Below the pieces are notes generated by a model, which had not been told where the DNA came from, did not search any database, and saw nothing but the letters and a program-made list of their open reading frames with translations. Positions 1-7,371 of a DNA stretch of 36,939 nt are shown here, one piece after another; position 1 is the stretch's first letter; each line of letters opens with the position of its first letter. The position numbers and the translations under genes were made by a program. This DNA is from Lysobacterales bacterium (lineage in GTDB: Bacteria > Pseudomonadota > Gammaproteobacteria > Xanthomonadales > SZUA-5), in NCBI GenBank assembly GCA_022844165.1, contig JALHMH010000044.1, positions 1 through 36,939 of the forward strand. Direction: 5' to 3'.

Positions 1-479
1 GCGACTTGCTCACCGATGAGGATTGGCCCGCCACCTGCGGTGCCGTTCGTGGTGAACAGGATGTCGAGCGAACCCGATGCGCTCTCCGCGGTGTAGCCAA
101 TGCGGACCAGGGAATTCGCACCCACAATCTGAGCACGCGACACGGCGACCTCGATCGCATCGGCCAACGCGCCACCACCGACAGGCACGCCCACGTTTCG
201 AGCCACCGGGTACGGACCGCCAGGCAGCGCCACGGCGCTCTGGAAAGTGCCCCCAACACACTGCGACAGATTGCGCGCTGTGACTTGTGGTGGCGAGCCC
301 GTCACCCGTGCCGTCAGGCGCCAGTCCGCGCCAGCAAAGGTCTGGCCACCACCGTTGACGGTGCAGCCGGTGGTCGTTCGTAAATCTGCGTCGATGTACG
401 CATGGTAGTCGTACGGTTGCGCTAGAGCGAAACTGGCGAATAGGGCCAGCACCAGGAAAGCCGACACAGCGCGAAACAT
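1..479 (-). CDS. Secreted protein of unknown function (3' end beyond the window)
   Basis: An open frame runs from an ATG at 479 to the window edge without a stop, so about 159 residues of the N-terminal part are visible. The first 21 residues are a clear Sec signal peptide: basic start, hydrophobic run (AFLVLALFASFALA) and an AxA-type cleavage site before QPYDYHAY. The mature part is rich in Gly, Thr, Val and Ala, carries two well-spaced cysteines (TTGCTVN and LSQCVGG) that could form a disulfide, and looks like a beta-rich exported domain. I do not recognise the family. The next gene on the same strand starts at 1091, and 243 bases separate the two coding regions, so this gene is probably transcribed on its own. 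The frame choice rests on the signal peptide and continuous sense codons; a longer open frame in another phase (10-585) lacks these. Confidence 0.7.
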   Translation of the reverse strand, partial: MFRAVSAFLVLALFASFALAQPYDYHAYIDADLRTTTGCTVNGGGQTFAGADWRLTARVTGSPPQVTARNLSQCVGGTFQSAVALPGGPYPVARNVGVPVGGGALADAIEVAVSRAQIVGANSLVRIGYTAESASGSLDILFTTNGTAGGGPILIGEQV

Positions 480-722
480 GCGTACGTCCAATCGAGAGCA
501 TTGCAGTGGCCAAGGATGCACCGCTGCTTAGTTCAGGACAACTCAGCGTCCGGGCCGGTACCTGACAGGTCGGAACGCTCTGCAACGCTCTTTGCGGACA
601 CTCTGCAGCGCTCTCTCTCTGCGGGCGCGATCAGGTGAAGGCATTCTGCCTCGTGGCCTCAAGCCCGTTCTTGCTTAGTGCCAATGACGATTTCCATAGA
701 GGCTCCGCGCTTTCGCGGCATC

Positions 723-1091
723 TTACAGGCCGACAGGCCGTCCGGCAGAAAAATGGGAAGCGGGGAGTTCCTGCTTGCAGTCGGCATCGCGAGCAAGCCA
801 GCGCTGCTCATCTATTCGTTGCAGAAGCCGCGCCGCGATGAAGTGCCGCTCGGGTTCGACGCTGCGCGCTCGCATTTTGAGAGCATCAAGTACATTGGCC
901 GGCACCTGACGGCGCCCCATCATTGCCAGTGTATCCATCACTTCGAACACGCTGGCGGCCGCGGACGCTGTGAATTCAGGTGATGCCAATAGAGCGTTCC
1001 AATCAGGCGTCAGGAGCCAGTGCGCGAGCGCTTCCTCGGCCTCGCGGAAGTCTGTGCTTGCCAACGCTCTTACCAGTGCTTCAGCGGTCAC
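723..1091 (-). CDS. Small partner protein of a nucleotidyltransferase (unknown function)
   Basis: This 122-residue protein starts with GTG at 1091, and the start overlaps the TGA of the upstream nucleotidyltransferase gene (GTGA), so the two are translationally coupled. The sequence is all-helical in character, Ala/Leu/Arg rich, with no signal peptide or membrane segment. It begins MTAEALVRALASTDFREAEE and contains a conserved-looking segment around residues 45-85 (VFEVMDTLAMMGRRQVP, then VEPERHFIAARLL). I cannot name a family. Stable coupling of a small helical protein to an MNT-fold nucleotidyltransferase resembles toxin-antitoxin and AbiE-type pairs, but that role is inference from arrangement only. 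Confidence 0.65.
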   Translation of the reverse strand: MTAEALVRALASTDFREAEEALAHWLLTPDWNALLASPEFTASAAASVFEVMDTLAMMGRRQVPANVLDALKMRARSVEPERHFIAARLLQRIDEQRWLARDADCKQELPASHFSAGRPVGL

Positions 1092-1654
1092 GCGAGCACC
1101 TCGTCCAATCGCGCGCGCATCAATCCAGCGTCGACGCCGATGGCTGCGACGAGCGCCTCTTCCACGCGAGCACGCAGTGCTGTGGCCGCGATCAACCCGG
1201 CACGTTGCAACCGCGCAATGTCCTCTCGATCGACGTCGGCAAACCGAGCGAGTTTGCTCAAGACCAGATCGATTGGCGCGAGTACGTACACAGCCAATAC
1301 GCCTTCGCCGAATTGTGGACCCAACGCAATCGCATCCTGCTGGTAATCCTCGTGTAACAAAGAGAAATGTGGATTGAATTGGCGGTCGAAATACAGCACG
1401 CGGCGTTTGCCATCCGCATCAACGAACTGCTGCCGAAAATCGTCTGCCACGATGCGCCGACCGAACTCCGCATCAACGTCGCTCGTACTCCGCTGCCGTG
1501 TCCATAGATGCACTGCCGCACCGCCCGCGATGTACACGGGTATGGGCAGCGGACGAACATTCGCTAGGCGCTGAGCTTCGTGCGCGCACAATTCGGCCAG
1601 CGCTCTGACGAAGGGCGTTTCGGGCAACTGGGCGATATATGCGGCGAGGTCCAT
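1088..1654 (-). CDS. Nucleotidyltransferase-fold protein (DUF6036/AbiEii-like)
   Basis: A cytosolic protein of 188 residues. Around residues 44-66 it shows the pattern of a minimal nucleotidyltransferase: a GGAAVHLW strand-helix start followed by STSDVDAEF, where the DVD would be the metal-binding acidic pair. This matches the DUF6036/AbiEii style of MNT-fold proteins, in which the GG(A/T)A motif replaces the classical GS. The middle (residues 95-150) contains the segment APIDLVLSKLARFADVDRED, which in this family follows the catalytic domain and is typical of AbiEii relatives. The gene is first in a two-gene unit, its stop overlapping the GTG of the downstream small gene. No clear Shine-Dalgarno precedes the ATG at 1654. 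Whether it is a toxin, an antitoxin partner or a housekeeping transferase cannot be told from sequence. Confidence 0.8.
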   Translation of the reverse strand: MDLAAYIAQLPETPFVRALAELCAHEAQRLANVRPLPIPVYIAGGAAVHLWTRQRSTSDVDAEFGRRIVADDFRQQFVDADGKRRVLYFDRQFNPHFSLLHEDYQQDAIALGPQFGEGVLAVYVLAPIDLVLSKLARFADVDREDIARLQRAGLIAATALRARVEEALVAAIGVDAGLMRARLDEVLA

Positions 1655-1740
1655 CGCGCTATCGTCGGGGAGTTGATCGGCGCACGCAAGTCCCTGCCCC
1701 GTGGCCCGTTCACGCTCAAAGGGGAGAACACCGCAAGTTG

Positions 1741-2128
1741 ATGATCGCAGCGCGCATTGTGCAACGGGCAGGCATCTTTGCTATCGATGTTTACAGCTAC
1801 GCGGTGATGAGCAATCCCCTTCACGTCGTGCTCTCTGTCGAATCGAGTGCCGCGCGACTGGACGGACGAGCAGGTTGCCCAGCGTTGGGTGCAGTTGTTT
1901 CCAGCGCGTAAGCCGGTGCAGAACGCGGCGAAAATCAGCCCATTGATCGTCGATCAGAACGCACTTGATGAGCGCCGTAAACGGCTCGCCAATTCGTCCT
2001 GATACATGCGCTGTCTCGACGAGCACATCGCACGCAAGGCGAACGCGGAAGATGGCAAGAGCCCGTCTGTAGTGGACAAGTGTCATAAACGCGCGTGGCT
2101 GTTAGGGCCGCCAGAGCCGACTCATTGA
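1741..2128 (+). pseudogene. Decayed HUH (Y1/RAYT-type) transposase
   Basis: The reading begins at ATG 1741 and runs in one frame through AIDVYSYAVMSNPLHVVL. This is recognisably the HUH-motif strand of REP-associated (Y1/IS200-like) transposases, normally AYAVMSNHxHVVL. The first catalytic histidine of the motif is replaced by proline. Near 1855 the homology jumps to the next frame and continues WTDEQVAQRWVQLFP and DERRKRLANSS. An in-frame TGA at 2000-2002 then stands where the family has Trp (SWYMRCL), after which YMRCLDEHIARKANAEDG continues in the same frame to a stop at 2126-2128. The C-terminal half of the family is missing. One frameshift, one nonsense codon, a broken catalytic motif and truncation make this a dead copy. 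Traces of the N-terminus may lie just upstream (FTLKGENTAS in another frame, about 1707-1740). Confidence 0.8.
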
Positions 2129-2491
2129 GGCGCGGTGCGCAACCAAAGGCACCATCAAGCCGCCGGATACGTGTCAGAGAACCGTACCGCCGATGTCGCA
2201 GGGAAAGTTGATCGAAACGCTGGAACGAAACTGAGTGAACTGACAGCACATGGCAGTCGAACGGCTCGAACTTCGAGACGGTTGGGTTTTGCCCAAAGAC
2301 CAAGGAAATTAAGCAAGAACGAAGCGGAAATCAGGTGTTGACAGGAGGCGTCCATACGTGTCCGGTTTGTTGTGACTGTCCCCGTTCTTTACGACTCTCC
2401 AGAAACGTCGGATTGAGGCCGCAAGGACCGCTAGTCGGCTCTTGACTCACAGTTCGATGGCTGTCCGGTTCTGTCCCGCCAACCACCGGAC
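2129..2491. other. Non-coding stretch between transposase and Kelch remnants
   Basis: No convincing gene is visible in about 360 bases. Short open frames on both strands lack recognisable domains and start sites. The stretch joins two decayed genes and probably contains the remaining debris of the transposable element. I could not identify inverted repeats or an attachment site in it. Confidence 0.5.
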
Positions 2492-3418
2492 ACAGACAGC
2501 TGGTTGGCGACACAAACGATCGGAGCACCGAGTGGACGACGTTTTCATACGGCTGTATGGACCGGAACGGAGATGATTGTCTGGGGAGGGTCCGGCGGAA
2601 CTAGCGTCGCCAACGGCGGGCGCTACAGGTCGACGACTGACACTTGGCTAACCACACAAAGTGACGGAGCGCCGAGCGCACGAAACCGTCACACCGCTGT
2701 GTGGACCGGCACCGAAATGATCATTTGGGGAGGAATCGGTGCCGTGTATCACGCCACCGGAGGGCGGTAAAACCCGAGCAGCGACAGTTGGATGGCAACG
2801 CAAACAGAAAACGCGCCAGCCGCGCGCTTCGTGCACACGGCGGTGTGGACAGGTAGCGAGATGATTGTCTGGGGAGGCATTGATGAAAACGCCGCCTTCG
2901 CGAGCGGAGGTCGCTATTTTCCAAGCACAGACAGCTGGCTCGCAACGTCAACCAGCAGTGAAGTGAGCGAATTGCATCGGCATACTGCGGCGTGGACCGG
3001 CAGCGAGATGATCGTGTGGGGAGGCTGCACAGACAATGGTTGCCCTACTGCCAATGGTGGTCGCTACAAACCCATCACCGATGAGTGGCTCCCTTTGCAG
3101 TCGAGCCCGCCGGACGCACGGAGCGGTCACACGGCCGTGTGGTCCGGCAGCGAAATGATCGTCTGGGGCGGCAGCAATTCCGCATCCTCCCTGGAAAGCG
3201 GAGGGCGCTATAACGTAAACACGAACATCTGGCAGGCGACGCAGATCGTCGGAGCGCCAACTGGACGGCGCGACCATACGGCGGTGTGGACGGGAGGCGA
3301 AATGACTGTTTGGGGCGGCCTATCTCCCGCTAGCGCGTTGATTTTTGTCGACTCCATGGGCATCTACACGCCTGGCGCGCCTGGAGACCCCCTTTTCGTG
3401 AGTTCATTTGAGGAATGA
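2492..3418 (+). pseudogene. Kelch-repeat beta-propeller protein, 5' truncated and with an in-frame stop
   Basis: The same frame encodes about six Kelch-type units of about 50 residues, each built as HTAVWTGxEMIVWGG followed by GGRY and SWxATQ. The unit ending at 2770 should read GGRY but carries TAA at 2768-2770, a single-base change from a Tyr codon; the frame then continues seamlessly (NPSSDSWMATQ) to a natural stop at 3416-3418. The homology begins abruptly at TDSWLATQ (2492), with unrelated sequence and no signal peptide upstream, so the 5' end has been lost. The C-terminus GDPLFVSSFEE resembles the short tail seen on other exported proteins of this lineage. The nearest in-frame start for the full remnant is a TTG at 2504; an ATG at 2792 could yield a 208-residue piece. 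Function is unknown; Kelch propellers usually bind proteins or sugars. Confidence 0.85.
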
Positions 3419-3662
3419 AACGGCGCGGATGACGCAACGGTGGTGAAAATGGGAGTCCGAAACCCGTTCCGCAACCAGCGCCTGGCGGTCACAGCCTCGG
3501 CGGCACGCACGGCAAGGGTGCCAAGCGACACGAGTTGGTGGTGATGCCTTGGTAGCATGGCGAGCGCATGCTTCTATGGCTGTTGAGGGTCTGTTCTTGG
3601 AGCCCTAAACGGCCTTTGCAAACGTACTGGCTCAGTATTGCGTTCGATGTGGCAGCTTATAT

Positions 3663-5975
3663 TCACTCGAATCCGCCCTGCCACCCCCCGCCATGGATCC
3701 CGTCGCCTAGAGCAGTGGCGCGATACAAATCCGTGAGGCGATTCTGGTCTGTTCCCGAAAGGTTTCTTTTCGACCAGAACATCAGCCATGGCCCTTGAGG
3801 GGTGCTGCCCGATAGCTGCCGGCGTTCTTCGATGGGCAGCAATGTCTCGACGTCCGAGCCGATCAGTGTGTCGAAGATGCGAGCTCGATGTTCGCCAGCG
3901 GCCTGAAGGATTCTGATGACGTAACGACCATCGCCTGTCAGCTGAATGTCACCCGAAGCAATCGGCAGCACCCTGATATGACCCGTCTTGCGGTCGCGAA
4001 GTAACACGCGCTGTGGAGCCTCATTCGTCGCATAGAGAACAAATCTCAGGTCCCGAGAAAACGTCGACGGCACCGCCAGGTTTGCGCCGGACTCGCTGAG
4101 CGATGCACAGGATCGCGCCTGCGAATCCAGATTCAGTATCCAGTGCTGACAATCCGATAGCGCTTCGTACACGATTTCGCGACCATCCGCGCTGAGCTGC
4201 GAGAATTGCGGCATGCCGATGGCCTTCGGATATAGCAGTCGCGTTGTCGGCTCGGAACGATCTCGCAGGTACCAGATGCGTTGTGCTGATAGTGCTCCGG
4301 ACAGCGTTCGACCAAGTGACTGAAAGACCACACGTTGCCCATCGTCCGACACGGCAGCGCTACTTGGAAAAATATCCTCCAAATCCGACTGCAGACCACC
4401 AGCGCTCACGTTGATTCGCTCGATCGCGTTGGTCGTCCGATCGAGAAGGAACAGATCGCGTTGTTGGTTGGTATCACCCATGACGTGAGACGACGCGGTC
4501 GATGAAAAGAGCACGAAACGACCATCACTGGAAACATCTGCCAGATCGATGATGCCGTCGAGCGGTGTTGGTCCGGTCGGCAAGAGGCGAAGCGTCGTCC
4601 CAAAATCGGTATCGCGGACAAACAGACTCTGACCAGAGAGATCAGTCGGCGCTCCTGGAACCAGATTGCTGGCATTGGAGACGAAATACTCCAAACGACC
4701 TTCGCGCGTATGCGATCGGCGTGCCACCAATTCGCCCCGGTTGCTCGATCCGTTGGGCGAGCTGGCTAACGTGGTGTTGACTGACCCCATAACAAGTTGC
4801 GGTATCGCCAGTGGACCGGCGCTGATTTGAACATCTCCCAAGTCGTTTCGGTCGAGCCCGAAAGGCGACGACGTACCCACGAGAAAAGCGCCGCTTGTAT
4901 CAATGCCACTGGGGACCACGTCCTGGCGCGCAAAAGAAGTCAGTGTTGTTGCGAGCATGTCTCGATATTTCCATCGGTAGTTCGCGACAAGACCCAAGCC
5001 GCCTGGGATGACATTCCGCAGGTAGTACACATGTCGCGCATCCGGGCTCATCCGGATGAAATCCAGTCCCGAGTCCGTCTCCACGCTTTCGTTGATCGAA
5101 ACCCACTCCAGCGACTGAGAAAGTGCATCGAAGCGATAAACCGATTCTGGGGTGGTGACAGTGGGCAACAAGTTCGTTGCGCGTGATCCAAAGACCACAA
5201 AACGACAGTCGTCGCTGACCTGAGCGCCGATAGTCGAGTCGTTGGGGCTACCGCCTCCTTGGGGAACATCGACCGGGACTTCGGTACCGCCAGGCAAATG
5301 CAGAATGACCCTACCAGTCGCCGTGCCATAAACAAAGCAATTGGCGCCCCTCGACAAATGCCCAACTTCGCCTTCCTGGGCAACGGGTAATGCGGTCACC
5401 GATCCGGTTACGAAATCGATCACTATGACTCGTTGGCGGTCAGGGCTGCCGACAATCCACTCCGACTCCAAGCCGACAAACTGCAGGTGGCGACCGCTGG
5501 CCTGGAACGACGCGTTCGAAATCGCCAGAAATTTGGCCTGATAGGGGATACGCACAACGTCGCCCGTCACCATATCTTTACGGAGCAGAGCGCGTCCAGT
5601 CGTCGGCGCTGCGAGCAAGTTCGTGGCTTCGGTCACCATGGCGACATAGCGCCCGTCCGGGCTCACTGCAATGCCTATCGTATCGGCGTTTGCCAGGCTG
5701 CCGTCCCGTTGCGAAACCACCAGACGTTCGTCGGTCAGCTGATCGAAGCGAACCGTTTGCGCATTTGTCCCATCCAAACCCACTGCGACGTTCGTAGCCG
5801 ACGTCGTGACCACCAGGTACCGATCGCTTGCGCGGTCCGGGGAAGTGGACTCGCCGTCGGTCGTAGATACGGCCAATTCGGCTCCTTCCGAAATCCAAAT
5901 CACTGAGTCCGCGACCGCGGAGGAGGCAATGACGGCGGAGATCGAAAGGAAAAAGCAGATTGAATCGATGCGCAT
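3663..5975 (-). CDS. Secreted WD40/PD40-type beta-propeller protein
   Basis: A 770-residue protein with a Sec signal peptide (MRIDSICFFLSISAVIASS, cleavage after AVA at about residue 22). The body holds many PD40/TolB-like propeller strands of the form VSPDGRYVAMVT, MSPDARHVYYLR, VSSDGRFVLFSS, VSDDGQRVVFQS, LSADGREIVYEA and LTGDGRYVIRIL, enough for more than one propeller. These repeats also occur in TolB, but the length and lack of the TolB N-terminal domain argue for an uncharacterised secreted propeller. The C-terminus (GDGIHGGGWQGGFE) ends in a GFE tail like the Kelch remnant next door. An AGAG element lies just before the ATG. It is a single gene, convergent with the Kelch remnant, with 244 bases between them that hold no recognisable gene. 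Likely periplasmic or surface-exposed; substrate unknown. Confidence 0.85.
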   Translation of the reverse strand: MRIDSICFFLSISAVIASSAVADSVIWISEGAELAVSTTDGESTSPDRASDRYLVVTTSATNVAVGLDGTNAQTVRFDQLTDERLVVSQRDGSLANADTIGIAVSPDGRYVAMVTEATNLLAAPTTGRALLRKDMVTGDVVRIPYQAKFLAISNASFQASGRHLQFVGLESEWIVGSPDRQRVIVIDFVTGSVTALPVAQEGEVGHLSRGANCFVYGTATGRVILHLPGGTEVPVDVPQGGGSPNDSTIGAQVSDDCRFVVFGSRATNLLPTVTTPESVYRFDALSQSLEWVSINESVETDSGLDFIRMSPDARHVYYLRNVIPGGLGLVANYRWKYRDMLATTLTSFARQDVVPSGIDTSGAFLVGTSSPFGLDRNDLGDVQISAGPLAIPQLVMGSVNTTLASSPNGSSNRGELVARRSHTREGRLEYFVSNASNLVPGAPTDLSGQSLFVRDTDFGTTLRLLPTGPTPLDGIIDLADVSSDGRFVLFSSTASSHVMGDTNQQRDLFLLDRTTNAIERINVSAGGLQSDLEDIFPSSAAVSDDGQRVVFQSLGRTLSGALSAQRIWYLRDRSEPTTRLLYPKAIGMPQFSQLSADGREIVYEALSDCQHWILNLDSQARSCASLSESGANLAVPSTFSRDLRFVLYATNEAPQRVLLRDRKTGHIRVLPIASGDIQLTGDGRYVIRILQAAGEHRARIFDTLIGSDVETLLPIEERRQLSGSTPQGPWLMFWSKRNLSGTDQNRLTDLYRATALGDGIHGGGWQGGFE

Positions 5976-6192
5976 AGAAATCTCTGTGCAAAAGTCGTTA
6001 GTGAGACAAGACGGAATGACGTGGACTCTCCGATCATATGGGACGAAAGCCGTTCAGACCTATGGCCGTTCTTGCCTGGCCAATCACGCGCAGGGGAAGT
6101 GCTATGGCAACAAGACTGGGCGATTCGAGGTCGCGGGTCTTGCGGGCCTCACAAAGAGGCTGTGGGATGCTGCGGCCCTTTGGGCGTCCCCT

Positions 6193-6247
6193 TGATCCTG
6201 GGGCGCGATGCCCCCAACATCGGGGATCAGGAAACAAGGAGTCCCCG
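6193..6247 (+). promoter_or_regulatory. Possible switching leader of the peroxiredoxin gene
   Basis: TGATCC (6193-6198) can pair with GGATCA (6224-6229) around an inner hairpin GGGGC/GCCCC (6200-6204 with 6210-6214). The same downstream arm, CGGGGA at 6221-6226, can instead pair with TCCCCG at 6242-6247, enclosing the Shine-Dalgarno AAGGAG (6236-6241) just before the ATG. The two folds are mutually exclusive, so one would expose and the other hide the ribosome site. This is read by eye only; no ligand or trigger is known. Confidence 0.35.
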
Positions 6248-6694
6248 ATGCTGAAAGTAGGCGATCGTGCACCAACGTTTATTTTGCCCGCCGACGATGG
6301 CAGCAGCTTCGATCTGGCGTCGATGCGTGGGCAGAAGGTACTGCTGGTGTTTTATCCCGGCGACGAAACGCCGGTTTGTACCGCGCAGCTTTGCGAGTAT
6401 CGCGATGGCTTCGAGGACTATCGCGAATTGGGTGTCACGGTGATCGGCATCAGCAAGGACGATGGCGACAGTCATCGGCGTTTCAAGGAGCGGCGGGACT
6501 TGCCGTTTTCGTTGCTGAGCGATGTCGATCTGAAGGTGGCCAGGCAATACGATTCATCGGGCCTGCTGGGCATGAAGCGTTCAGTGTTTCTGGTCGACGA
6601 GGAGGGCGTGCTGCGCTACGTGCATGTCGAGTCGGTCGCCATTTTCCGGCGACGTCACGATGAACTGATCGCGGCGATTCGCGCTCTGGCATGA
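6248..6694 (+). CDS. Peroxiredoxin, BCP/PrxQ type
   Basis: A thiol peroxidase of 148 residues, the usual size for the BCP/PrxQ group, predicted to reduce hydroperoxides in the cytosol with electrons from thioredoxin. The thioredoxin fold opens with VGDRAPTFILPADDG. The active site reads FYPGDETPVCTAQLCEYRD, with the peroxidatic Cys at 44 and a candidate resolving Cys at 49, the CxxxxC spacing typical of atypical 2-Cys PrxQ enzymes. The catalytic Arg is probably in MKRSVFLVDEEG (about residue 115). I chose the ATG at 6248 because it follows AAGGAG by six bases and the domain begins there; an upstream in-frame extension to 6038 has no homology. The next gene starts inside its stop codon (ATGA). 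Confidence 0.9.
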   Translation: MLKVGDRAPTFILPADDGSSFDLASMRGQKVLLVFYPGDETPVCTAQLCEYRDGFEDYRELGVTVIGISKDDGDSHRRFKERRDLPFSLLSDVDLKVARQYDSSGLLGMKRSVFLVDEEGVLRYVHVESVAIFRRRHDELIAAIRALA

Positions 6695-7371
6695 GCGAGG
6701 TTGCCGATCGATTGCGCGCGCTGCTGGTGCGGGTGCACGCGGCTCACACGCGTGCGCATCAAGACCAGAGCGTCGCGCCACGCCTAAAAGCGCTTCGCGC
6801 CTGGCAAGCGCGTCGACTTGCATCGACGTATCTCGATTTGCAGTCTTCGTCGAGATTTTCTGCCGCGTGCACGTTCTTCTTGAACGATTTGTACGGCGAA
6901 GGCGAGTTCGATGATCGCGATCGGCAAGTCGAACGGGTGGTGCCGATCATGTTGAAGTTGCTGCCAGCTGGCGTGCTCTACAGCCTGTCGCGTGCGATCG
7001 AGCTGAACGCCGTCAGTCAGGAACTGGACTTCGCGCTGGCCTCGGCCTTGCCAGCACGGTGCACGTCTGCCGCTGAGATTTCGTCCCTCGACTATGCTGA
7101 GGCTTACCGGCGATCGGCGACCGAGCGGCAGCGACGCCATCAATTGGCGTTGTTGCTTGTGCTCGGTCGTGAGTTGGATCGATTGGTGCGCAAACCGATG
7201 CTCAAGGATCTGCTGTCGTTGTGCCGATGGCCGGCGAAATTGGCCGGACTTGGCGCGTTGCAGAGTTTCCTCGAACGTGGGTTTGGGGCCTTCGGCAAGT
7301 TGAACGGCGCCGGCCCGTTTCTCGGCACGATCCTCACGCGCGAGCGCGCATTCATGCGCGCGCAGCGCTGA
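6691..7371 (+). CDS. Conserved hypothetical protein, FFLNDLYG family
   Basis: A soluble 226-residue protein, helical and Arg/Leu rich, whose start overlaps the peroxiredoxin stop by ATGA, so the pair is co-translated. The best landmarks are ACTFFLNDLYGEGEFDDRD (about residues 58-76) and AIELNAVSQELDFALA (about 107-122). I recall this pattern from unnamed proteins of xanthomonads and related gammaproteobacteria but know no function. There is no signal peptide or membrane segment and no catalytic motif I can name. The coupling to an antioxidant enzyme is the only hint of role. Its TGA abuts directly the stop of the convergent rluB gene, leaving no intergenic DNA. Confidence 0.8.
   Translation: MSEVADRLRALLVRVHAAHTRAHQDQSVAPRLKALRAWQARRLASTYLDLQSSSRFSAACTFFLNDLYGEGEFDDRDRQVERVVPIMLKLLPAGVLYSLSRAIELNAVSQELDFALASALPARCTSAAEISSLDYAEAYRRSATERQRRHQLALLLVLGRELDRLVRKPMLKDLLSLCRWPAKLAGLGALQSFLERGFGAFGKLNGAGPFLGTILTRERAFMRAQR

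Noticed and set aside
10..585. 191-residue open frame on the minus strand
   Set aside because: It overlaps the truncated secreted protein in another phase, has no signal peptide or domain and an Arg/Cys/Trp-rich composition typical of a shadow frame.
481..722. Possible small genes or RNA between the first two minus-strand genes
   Set aside because: Only short frames without starts or domains, plus a loosely repeated CTCTGCA/CGCTCT pattern; nothing supportable.
3419..3662. Plus-strand frame at 3568-3798 after the Kelch remnant
   Set aside because: It runs into the coding end of the secreted propeller gene on the other strand and has no recognisable content.
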